This document shows, piece by piece, positions 18,761 through 24,920 of a stretch of DNA of 64,000 nucleotides. Made by a program: the position numbers and the translations under genes. The DNA is taken from NCBI GenBank assembly GCA_963741495.1, contig CAVUID010000011.1, positions 186,001-250,000 of the forward strand, given 5' to 3'. The stretch is from Sulfurimicrobium sp963741495. GTDB lineage: Bacteria; Pseudomonadota; Gammaproteobacteria; Burkholderiales; Sulfuricellaceae. The notes below the pieces were generated by a model. That model ran no database searches. It saw nothing but the letters and a program-made list of their open reading frames with translations, and had not been told where the DNA came from. Each line of letters begins with the position of its first letter. Position 1 is the first letter of the stretch.

Positions 18761-20431
18761 TTATCCTTTCCTGTTGCTCATGTAGATGCGACCGGCACCG
18801 TGGATGATCACACCGAGCAGGGTGAGCAGGGCCAGCGCCCAGCCGCCCATGTCGAGCCATTTGTTCTGGCGTCCGGTGCCTGGCATGTAGAGTCCGCTGA
18901 CATTTTTCAGTCGGCCCCCGGTTTTGGCATCGTGGCACTGGGCGCAGGTCAGGGCATCACCCTTGGGTGCGACCATGTGGGTGATCGGCCAGGACATTTC
19001 GGTTTCGACGAAGGCATATTTGCCGCTATACTCCGCGCCGATTTCCTTCATGCCGAACTCCAGTGCCTTGTCCCAGTTGAAGTTACCCCAGTAGGCGCTG
19101 TCGTCCTTGCCGTAGGTGTGGAACACTACCAGCTGGTTATTGCCAGCGTCATAGGGCTGCTTGCCGCGAAACACCTTCATCGGCCAGATCATGGATTTGC
19201 CGTCAGTCGGGCTGCCGTTCATGGTGTTGATCTTCACTACCTTGCTCGGGTCCAGCTTGGTTTCTCGCAGGGTGTAGTCCACCTTGCCGTTGAACCAGAT
19301 GTACTCCGGTATCACGTCGTGCTGCCAGGTGAAATTACCCTTTTTACTGTCATAAGAGTTTTTGCCAGCCGAATCTTTTTCGGTGTAAGGCTTGCCGTCC
19401 TTCATCTTGCCGCCGGTTGACCAGTCCCAGCTCATCTTGGTGGCCTGGCCACGGGCAAATTCCGGAATGTGGCAGGTCTGGCAGGCAATCTTTGCAGTAT
19501 GCTCATTCAGCTTGGCCATTTTTGCCGAATGCGGCTTGGTGCCGTGGCAGGACTGGCAGGTTGCCGGATTGCTGTTATCCGCCTTGCCGCGCAGATGGGC
19601 CTGCTCCTTGTCCATGGCGGTGGGTGTGTAGCGACTGCCTGGTACCTGGTGACTGGAGGTGGCATGGCAGGCGCCGCAGGTGAAGTTCAATCCATCCTTG
19701 GCCATGTGCACGTCAAGATACTTGGCTGGATTTTGCAGCGTGCTGTCGATGTCACCATGCTTAACGGCATCGCCGCCACCGCCGTAAAAGTGACAGGCGC
19801 CACAGGTTTGACGTGAAGTTTTGCCAACATTTTGCGCCACTTCCTTCAGGTCAACCGCCTTGACGATTTTGCCCGAGTGGGGCGGGAACTCCGTGTCCTC
19901 GTATGGAGGATGTCCGGAAAGCCCCGGCAGCTTGCGATATTTCCCGGTGGTGTCGTGGCAGACCACGCAGTCAACACTTTCTTCCTTGCTGAAGTCGAAC
20001 TTGTCATCCTTCCAGCCATAGCCGACGTGGCAGGCGGTACAGAACTGATAGTTTGATGAAACAGCGGTACAGAAGTTGTTGATGACGTTTTTCTTGCCCA
20101 GCTTCTGGTTGGTCTCCGGATTCAGGAACTCCCAGGTCCAGTGCTTGGTATGCTGCACCTGCTTGGCTGCCTCGGTATGGCAGCTCAGGCAGGCCTTGGT
20201 CACTTCCGGGCCTTCCTTGAAGTCTTTTTGCAGTTCCTTGAACTTGCTGTGATCTGCGGTGGAAGTCGAAGCCTTCTTCGCTTCGGCTGCTGGGGCAGCA
20301 GGTGCTGCCGAGACTGTGGTTGGCGCTGTGGCCGGCGCCACTGTTGGCGCCGATGTGGCTAGGGCGGTCAGCGCAGTCAGCGAGCTGCCGGCTACGAGTG
20401 CCCAGGCCATGATGTTTGTTCTGATGGACAT
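18761..20431 (-). CDS. Octaheme c-type cytochrome, tetrathionate reductase (Otr) family, copy 2
   Basis: A 556-residue exported protein with eight haem sites: CLSCH, CTACH, CVVCH, CGACH, CGACH, CQSCH, CQTCH and CAQCH. It shares the block order of copy 1 but differs through most of its length. It has an Ala/Pro/Thr-rich stretch after the signal peptide and several short insertions and deletions. The last 34 or so residues, with the membrane helix, match copy 1 exactly (WLDMGGWALALLTLLGV). The two paralogs may serve different sulfur or nitrogen oxyanions through one shared type of membrane subunit. It follows the DUF302 gene by 42 bases. Confidence 0.9.
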   Translation of the reverse strand: MSIRTNIMAWALVAGSSLTALTALATSAPTVAPATAPTTVSAAPAAPAAEAKKASTSTADHSKFKELQKDFKEGPEVTKACLSCHTEAAKQVQHTKHWTWEFLNPETNQKLGKKNVINNFCTAVSSNYQFCTACHVGYGWKDDKFDFSKEESVDCVVCHDTTGKYRKLPGLSGHPPYEDTEFPPHSGKIVKAVDLKEVAQNVGKTSRQTCGACHFYGGGGDAVKHGDIDSTLQNPAKYLDVHMAKDGLNFTCGACHATSSHQVPGSRYTPTAMDKEQAHLRGKADNSNPATCQSCHGTKPHSAKMAKLNEHTAKIACQTCHIPEFARGQATKMSWDWSTGGKMKDGKPYTEKDSAGKNSYDSKKGNFTWQHDVIPEYIWFNGKVDYTLRETKLDPSKVVKINTMNGSPTDGKSMIWPMKVFRGKQPYDAGNNQLVVFHTYGKDDSAYWGNFNWDKALEFGMKEIGAEYSGKYAFVETEMSWPITHMVAPKGDALTCAQCHDAKTGGRLKNVSGLYMPGTGRQNKWLDMGGWALALLTLLGVIIHGAGRIYMSNRKG

Positions 20432-20473
20432 GATTCCTCCTGAATTCAGTGGGTGTTGGATGTGCGAAGCTGC

Positions 20474-21025
20474 TTAGCAGCCGCCACCGCCTGCACCGGC
20501 ACCGCCGCCAGCACCGCCACCGCCTGGTGTACCCACTTTCATTTGTGGCGCGGGTTTGCTAGGGTCGAATTCCAGGAATTTGGCCTGATCTGCTGCCACA
20601 TGGCTCATGACTTCTCCCACCATCGGGCCGAACATCCGTCCCATCAGGCCAGCATTCATGTTGCCGATGTAGGTTTTGCCGTCATTTTTCTGGTAGACGG
20701 AAATTTTGCAGGGCATCAGGATGGAGAGATAGCGTACCGAGTCGTCCTTCAGAATCGGCGCAGAGTATTTGGTGCTGCAAGCCTCGATCATCAGCACCGG
20801 CAGGGTGTTGCTGCCGTCATTCTGCACTGCCTTGGCTGGGTTGCGCAGTCCGGATAGCGACCAGCCATTGCCAGTGCTTTCAATATTCTGCTGGATGCGA
20901 GCGACGGTTTCTTCCAGCCCGTAGGGGCTGACGCGCTCATGGAACATCAGGCCTGGGGCCATGATGTAACCCACAAAGGCAATGAATATCAGGCCCAGTA
21001 CGAAGCCACTTAGGATTTTTAGCAT
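20474..21025 (-). CDS. DUF302 family protein, membrane-anchored, Gly-rich C-terminus
   Basis: A 183-residue protein with one N-terminal membrane helix (SGFVLGLIFIAFVGYIMAPG). The DUF302 core follows, with VSPYGLEETVARIQQNIE, IEACSTKYSAPILKDD and LSILMPCKISVYQKNDGKTY. Its tail is almost only Gly/Ala and ends in a lone cysteine (GAGGGGC). DUF302 proteins are often found near sulfur-oxidation and multihaem genes, but no activity is established. As first gene upstream of octaheme copy 2 on the same strand, it probably belongs to that operon. Confidence 0.8.
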   Translation of the reverse strand: MLKILSGFVLGLIFIAFVGYIMAPGLMFHERVSPYGLEETVARIQQNIESTGNGWSLSGLRNPAKAVQNDGSNTLPVLMIEACSTKYSAPILKDDSVRYLSILMPCKISVYQKNDGKTYIGNMNAGLMGRMFGPMVGEVMSHVAADQAKFLEFDPSKPAPQMKVGTPGGGGAGGGAGAGGGGC

Positions 21026-21142
21026 TTTGAGTCCCCCCGGAACAGTTGAGCTATTTATTGAAACGACATCTTTTTTGCAGTTGGTAAGGTTACAGGTTTA
21101 AGAGTATTTTAGAAAATGTTTAAACCGTATAACACTTGTAGA

Positions 21143-21164
21143 TAAGCATATCCGAATATGCTTA
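21143..21164. promoter_or_regulatory. Perfect 9-bp inverted repeat in the DUF302/msrA divergent gap
   Basis: TAAGCATAT (21143-21151) and ATATGCTTA (21156-21164) are separated by CCGA. The dyad lies in the 233-base gap between two divergent genes, 118 bases upstream of the DUF302 gene, so it could be a regulator site for the octaheme operon. The regulator is unknown. Confidence 0.4.
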
Positions 21165-21194
21165 ACCTACCAACTAAAAGTATTTATGGCTTGT

Positions 21195-21209
21195 CTTGAT
21201 CGGATCAAG
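21195..21209. promoter_or_regulatory. 15-bp palindrome resembling a shortened FNR/CRP-type site
   Basis: CTTGATC-G-GATCAAG is an exact dyad 50 bases upstream of the msrA start. It contains TTGAT...ATCAA half-sites like an FNR/DNR box, but with 3 rather than 4 bases between them. True FNR binding would therefore need testing. Confidence 0.35.
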
Positions 21210-21258
21210 CATAAATAAATGGAATGATTTTTCACGACACAATAAGGTGCCTTTTCAG

Positions 21259-21804
21259 ATGAGCAAAGAAATCGAAATTGCCACGCTGGGTGGCGGGTGC
21301 TTCTGGTGCCTGGAGGCGGTATTCAAGGAACTCGAAGGCGTGATCAGCGTGGTTTCAGGGTACAGCGGCGGCGAGGTCGAGCACCCGGATTACGAAGCTG
21401 TTTGTAGCGGCAAGACGGGCCATGCCGAAGTCGTGCAGGTAAGCTTCGACTCCTCAGTGATCAGCTACCGGGAATTGCTGAAAGTCTTTTTTACCATCCA
21501 CGACCCCACGACACTGAATCGCCAGGGCAACGATGCCGGAACGCAGTACCGCTCGGTGATTTTCTACCATTCAGCAGAGCAGCAGGCTGATGCAGATGAA
21601 ATAATCGCCACGCTTTCCGCTGAGGGCGTGTGGGGACAGCCGATAGTGACTGAAGTTTTGCCTGCGCCGATTTTTTACCCGGCAGAGGATTACCATCGGG
21701 ATTATTTCAGCCGCCATGCAGAACAGCCTTATTGTCGCGTGGTCGTGGCGCCGAAGGTGGCCAAGCTGCGTGCAAAGTTTGCCGCCAAATTGAAGCGTCG
21801 TTAA
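21259..21804 (+). CDS. msrA: Peptide-methionine (S)-S-oxide reductase
   Basis: Repairs oxidised methionine in proteins using thioredoxin. The 181-residue protein has the catalytic GGCFWCLEAVF near residue 12, SGYSGGEVEHPDYEAVCSG, the substrate pocket HDPTTLNRQGNDAGTQYRS and the tail YPAEDYHRDYF. I chose the ATG at 21259 (MSKEIEIATLGGG) because it gives the family N-terminus; an in-frame start at 21196 would add an unrelated 21 residues. It ends overlapping the arginase gene tail to tail. Confidence 0.96.
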   Translation: MSKEIEIATLGGGCFWCLEAVFKELEGVISVVSGYSGGEVEHPDYEAVCSGKTGHAEVVQVSFDSSVISYRELLKVFFTIHDPTTLNRQGNDAGTQYRSVIFYHSAEQQADADEIIATLSAEGVWGQPIVTEVLPAPIFYPAEDYHRDYFSRHAEQPYCRVVVAPKVAKLRAKFAAKLKRR

Positions 21805-22685
21805 TTTTTAACCCTGCGACAGAATGCGCTGAGTAAATTCAAGGTCAGCTTGAGGCTGAGCTGATTCCGGTCTCGCTTGGGATTGTATTCGGCCAGTTCC
21901 AGGGCGACAAGGCGAGGGTGATGCATGATCCCCGCTAATGCCTTGTCCAGTGCCAGGTGATGCAAGCCATGCCGGACTGGCGTGCCCACGCCCGGACTTT
22001 CCTTCGGGTTGAAGGCATCGAGATCAATGCTGATGCCGAATCCGACGGTTTCGTGTTGTGCGATGGCGAGGGCTTCCGCCATGACGGCAGCGATGCCGCG
22101 CTGCTTGACTTCATCCATGAAAAATATCCTTACCCCAAGGCGCCGGAGCAAATCCGCTTCACCCGACTCAAAGCTGCGGATGCCAATCAGGCAAAGATGG
22201 GCGGGCAATATTTTGGGACTGAAAGAGCCGATGTCGACCAATTCCGGCGCACCGTAGCCCAGCAGGGCCGCCAGCGGCATGCCATGGATGGAGCCGCTGA
22301 TCGTGGTTTCCGGCGTATGGCTGTCCATGTGGGCATCGATCCAGATCAGGCCGAGCGGGCCTTGTTCCCTGAACCTCTGCGCGGCACCGCTCCAGGTGCC
22401 GATGGCGCAGGAATGGTCGCCGCCGATGACCAGCGGCAGCTTGCCGTCATTGATCGTTGCGCCGACTTCCTGAGCCAGGGACGTGCACAAGGCCTGAATG
22501 CCGGCCAGCGGAGAAGTTGCAGCGGCGGGGCGCAGGGTGGTGCGCCAGGCAATGTCGCAAGCCTGCTGTTGCAGGCTGGGCACAAGGCTGGATTGCGCCA
22601 TGCTGTCCGGCCCGGCAGCGCAGCCGGGGTTGCGCGCACCGAGGCCGGAGGCAAATCCGATGATTTCGATGGGCCGCATGGTCAT
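21801..22685 (-). CDS. Arginase family hydrolase
   Basis: A 294-residue member of the ureohydrolase fold, which uses two Mn ions. The metal motifs are GGDHSCAIG, IDAHMDSHTPETT and SIDLDAFNPKESPGVGTPV. The last fits true arginase (arginine to ornithine and urea) better than agmatinase, although an agmatinase-like specificity cannot be excluded. The start at 22685 overlaps the tesA stop as ATGA, which decides it over the ATG at 22679. The nearby cyanophycin locus stores arginine, so this enzyme could help use it. That link is inferred. Confidence 0.88.
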   Translation of the reverse strand: MTMRPIEIIGFASGLGARNPGCAAGPDSMAQSSLVPSLQQQACDIAWRTTLRPAAATSPLAGIQALCTSLAQEVGATINDGKLPLVIGGDHSCAIGTWSGAAQRFREQGPLGLIWIDAHMDSHTPETTISGSIHGMPLAALLGYGAPELVDIGSFSPKILPAHLCLIGIRSFESGEADLLRRLGVRIFFMDEVKQRGIAAVMAEALAIAQHETVGFGISIDLDAFNPKESPGVGTPVRHGLHHLALDKALAGIMHHPRLVALELAEYNPKRDRNQLSLKLTLNLLSAFCRRVKN

Positions 22686-23284
22686 AGCAGCGGCTGAAGC
22701 CTTGCCCAGACATTTTCCATGATGCTTGCCTGTGCTGCTTCGGTGGGGTGGAGGTTGTCGGCCTGGAACCATTCGCGCCTGTCGGCGATCCCATCAAGGA
22801 GGAAGGGCAGCAGGGCGGCGCGGTGTTTTTTCGCCAGCACAGGGTAGATCGCAGCAAAACCCTCGGCGTAGGTCTGGCCATAATTGGGCGGCAGGCGCAT
22901 GCCGATGAGCAGGATGCGCGCCTTGTGGTTGCGACAGGCCTGCATGATGCGGTCCAGGTTTTGCCGGGTGGCATCGAGGGCGAGACCGCGCAGGCCGTCG
23001 TTGGCGCCCAGTTCGATGATTACGATGTCCGGGTTGTGGGTGCCGAGCGCGGCGCGGATGCGGGAAGCGCCGCCCGCAGTGGTTTCGCCGCTGATGCTGG
23101 CATTGACGACGCGGTAGTCATGCGGCTTACGGTCCAGGCGCTGTTGCAGTAAACTCACCCAGCCCGCTTCGGCTGCGATGCCGTAATTGGCGGACAGGCT
23201 GTCGCCGAATACCAGGATGGTCTGGCCGGCCCAGGCCGCCGGAGCGATTAACAGCAATACAAACAATAACCAGCGAATCAGCAT
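22682..23284 (-). CDS. tesA: Arylesterase / acyl-CoA thioesterase I, SGNH hydrolase
   Basis: Periplasmic GDSL-type esterase. The 200-residue protein has a signal peptide (MLIRWLLFVLLLIAPAAWA) and the SGNH blocks: GDSLSANYGI (nucleophile serine), ISGETTAGG, ELGANDGLRG and the catalytic DNLHPTEAAQ. It lies head to head with ybbA, as in E. coli. Its start codon shares two bases with ybbA's (CATG at 23282-23285), so each promoter must lie inside the neighbouring gene. Translation is coupled to the arginase gene. Confidence 0.93.
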   Translation of the reverse strand: MLIRWLLFVLLLIAPAAWAGQTILVFGDSLSANYGIAAEAGWVSLLQQRLDRKPHDYRVVNASISGETTAGGASRIRAALGTHNPDIVIIELGANDGLRGLALDATRQNLDRIMQACRNHKARILLIGMRLPPNYGQTYAEGFAAIYPVLAKKHRAALLPFLLDGIADRREWFQADNLHPTEAAQASIMENVWARLQPLL

Positions 23285-23969
23285 GAATTCTCCTTGTTCC
23301 TCTTTCATTGTGCAGGCGAGCAGCCTGTCCAGGCAAGTGCCGGTCAGCGATGGCGTGCTGACCATTCTGCACCACCTCGATCTGGAAATTGCCAGTGGCG
23401 AGTCGGTCGCGATTATTGGCGCATCGGGCTCGGGCAAGTCCACCCTGCTTGGCCTGCTTGCCGGCCTGGATCTGCCCACCAGCGGCGAAGTGCATATCAA
23501 TGGAGAAAATCTGTTTGCGCTCGACGAGGATGGCCGCGCGGCCCTGCGAGGGCGCCTGATCGGCTTTGTGTTTCAGTCCTTCCAGTTGCTGCCGGCACTG
23601 ACTGCGATCGAGAACGTCATGCTGCCGCTGGAGCTGGCCGGCACCGCATCGGCGCGCGAGCTGGCGCTGTCCGTCCTGCAAAGGGTGGGCCTGGGCGAAC
23701 GCCTGCATCATTATCCCAAGCATCTTTCCGGCGGCGAACAGCAGCGTGTCGCCATTGCGCGGGCGTTTGCCACCCAGCCCAAGCTGCTGCTTGCCGATGA
23801 GCCCACTGGCAATCTCGACAGCGCCACCGGCGGGCGAATTATCGATCTCCTGTTCGAGCTGAACCGCGAACAGGGCACCACGCTGGTGCTGGTCACCCAT
23901 GATGCCGAACTGGCGGCCCGCTGTGGCCGCAGATTGCGGCTGGTGGATGGGAGGCTGGCGGAAGAGTGA
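23283..23969 (+). CDS. ybbA: ABC transporter ATP-binding protein, YbbA/LolD-like
   Basis: A 228-residue ATPase of the MacB/LolD class. It has Walker A IIGASGSGKSTLL, signature LSGGEQQRVAIARAFA, Walker B LLLADEPTGNLDS and the H-loop VTHDAELA. The start ATG 23283 gives MNSPCSSFIVQASSLSRQVP, a normal lead-in to the fold. Its partner permease is almost surely the YbbP-like protein at 24921-27413. In most genomes the two are adjacent; here a toxin-antitoxin module lies between them. Confidence 0.93.
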   Translation: MNSPCSSFIVQASSLSRQVPVSDGVLTILHHLDLEIASGESVAIIGASGSGKSTLLGLLAGLDLPTSGEVHINGENLFALDEDGRAALRGRLIGFVFQSFQLLPALTAIENVMLPLELAGTASARELALSVLQRVGLGERLHHYPKHLSGGEQQRVAIARAFATQPKLLLADEPTGNLDSATGGRIIDLLFELNREQGTTLVLVTHDAELAARCGRRLRLVDGRLAEE

Positions 23970-23987
23970 ACCCAAAATAATTAGTTT

Positions 23988-24013
23988 GTAGGGGCGAATG
24001 ACTTAGCCCCTAC
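23988..24013. repeat. Short inverted repeat after ybbA
   Basis: GTAGGGGC and GCCCCTAC flank a 10-base loop between ybbA and the convergent VapC-type gene. No T-run follows on either strand, so it is at best a weak terminator and more likely a small dispersed palindrome. Confidence 0.5.
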
Positions 24014-24019
24014 GGCGAC

Positions 24020-24418
24020 TTATCGCCAGTTCTCCACCTGAAGGCCACCGATGCGCTGAAATTCACCCAGGTTTGACGTCACCACCACTAGGCCCCGCGC
24101 TAGTCCACAACCGGCGATCAAGACATCATAAGCGCCAACGGGCTGCCCTTGCTTCTGCAGCGCAGCACGAATCGCACCCGCTGCCTTGGCGTCGGCATCT
24201 TCAAAGGGAAGGATGGTAATGCTGGAGAGAAAGGCATCCATCACCGGTGCCAGTTTCCGGGCACGGTCAGAGTTCAGCTGCAGTCCAAACTCAATTTCAA
24301 AGTGTGTCACGGTAGAAATCGCGATAAGCTGGGGTGGCGTGGCCTTGATCCGCGCCAGTACACCAGGCTGGCCCTTGACGAAATCGCTGACCGTGCAGGT
24401 GTCGAGGAGATACTTCAT
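24020..24418 (-). CDS. vapC: PIN-domain toxin, VapC type
   Basis: A 132-residue PIN-domain RNase. Acidic residues are in YLLDTCTVSDF (D6), FEIEFGL and VGAYDVLIAGCGL, followed by VVTSNLGEFQRI, the usual last motif. Its ATG overlaps the antitoxin stop (ATGA). With the antitoxin it forms a module inserted between ybbA and ybbP. The RNA target is unknown. Confidence 0.9.
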   Translation of the reverse strand: MKYLLDTCTVSDFVKGQPGVLARIKATPPQLIAISTVTHFEIEFGLQLNSDRARKLAPVMDAFLSSITILPFEDADAKAAGAIRAALQKQGQPVGAYDVLIAGCGLARGLVVVTSNLGEFQRIGGLQVENWR

Positions 24419-24651
24419 GCCAGCGGGTCAGAAACTGGCGGGGTGAGCTGCTCACGCCCCGCCTCAAATGGCGGTATGTCAGCCATGCCCTGGAAATCCA
24501 TGACTTCCTCGGGCCATTTTGGCTGATTCTGGAGTGCCAGCCAATCCCTGACCGCAGCGCGAATCAGGGCGTTGCGGGTCTGGCCCTGCTGCTGCGCAGC
24601 GGCATTCAGCAATTGGCCGGTTTGGTCATCCATATAGACGTTGAAGTGCAT
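24415..24651 (-). CDS. vapB: Antitoxin, ribbon-helix-helix VapB type
   Basis: A 78-residue protein. Its N-terminus, MHFNVYMDDQTGQLLNAAAQ, followed by RNALIRAAVRDWLALQ, is a ribbon-helix-helix DNA-binding domain. The acidic/proline-rich tail (WPEEVMDFQGMADIPPFEAG) would bind the PIN toxin. The ATG at 24651 has a GGAGG ribosome site 5 bases upstream; the ATG at 24669 lacks one. A perfect palindrome lies just upstream, as expected for autoregulation. Confidence 0.88.
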   Translation of the reverse strand: MHFNVYMDDQTGQLLNAAAQQQGQTRNALIRAAVRDWLALQNQPKWPEEVMDFQGMADIPPFEAGREQLTPPVSDPLA

Positions 24652-24658
24652 AATGCCT

Positions 24659-24686
24659 CCATATAACACATGACTATGTTATATGG
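24659..24686. promoter_or_regulatory. Operator-like palindrome upstream of vapB
   Basis: CCATATAACA (24659-24668) and TGTTATATGG (24677-24686) form an exact 10-bp dyad with an 8-base spacer, starting 8 bases upstream of the vapB ATG. TATATAACA also looks like a -10 region. Ribbon-helix-helix antitoxins normally bind such dyads over their promoter. Confidence 0.65.
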
Positions 24687-24742
24687 CTTGAGGCTGGAAT
24701 TCAATCCCCTCAATAATGAGCCTCACCTAGCTGACGCCTTTT

Positions 24743-24814
24743 GCGGCCTGCGCCCCAGAGTTGGCCCAGTGAGCCGGTAGCTGGCACCTGGCGGCCTGCG
24801 TTCCCAGAGTTGGC
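24743..24814. repeat. Two direct copies of a GCGGCCTGCG...CCAGAGTTGGC unit
   Basis: GCGGCCTGCGCCCCAGAGTT at 24743 recurs with few changes at 24791 (GCGGCCTGCGTTCCCAGAGT), each followed by TGGC. The pair lies between the antitoxin operator and ybbP. Its function is unknown; it could mark the edge of the inserted module. Confidence 0.55.
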
Positions 24815-24831
24815 ATGCAACCTTGCGATGA

Positions 24832-24888
24832 CACTATAAAAGACTTCAGGGCGCATTTCTCCGTGTTCTCCGTGCCATGCGTGGTTAT
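24832..24888. repeat. Shortened copy of the CCACGGAG palindromic repeat
   Basis: The left end CACTATAAAA and the right end CTCCGTGTTCTCCGTG...GTGGTTAT match the outer parts of the repeats at 17953-18089 and 42841-42986. The middle is missing. It sits 32 bases before ybbP. Confidence 0.6.
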
Positions 24889-24920
24889 TGACCCAACATT
24901 GTTAGTGAGCTTTTTTCCGC

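Noticed and set aside
24743..24814. CRISPR-like direct repeats
   Set aside because: Only two copies, with imperfect identity and no array or cas genes.
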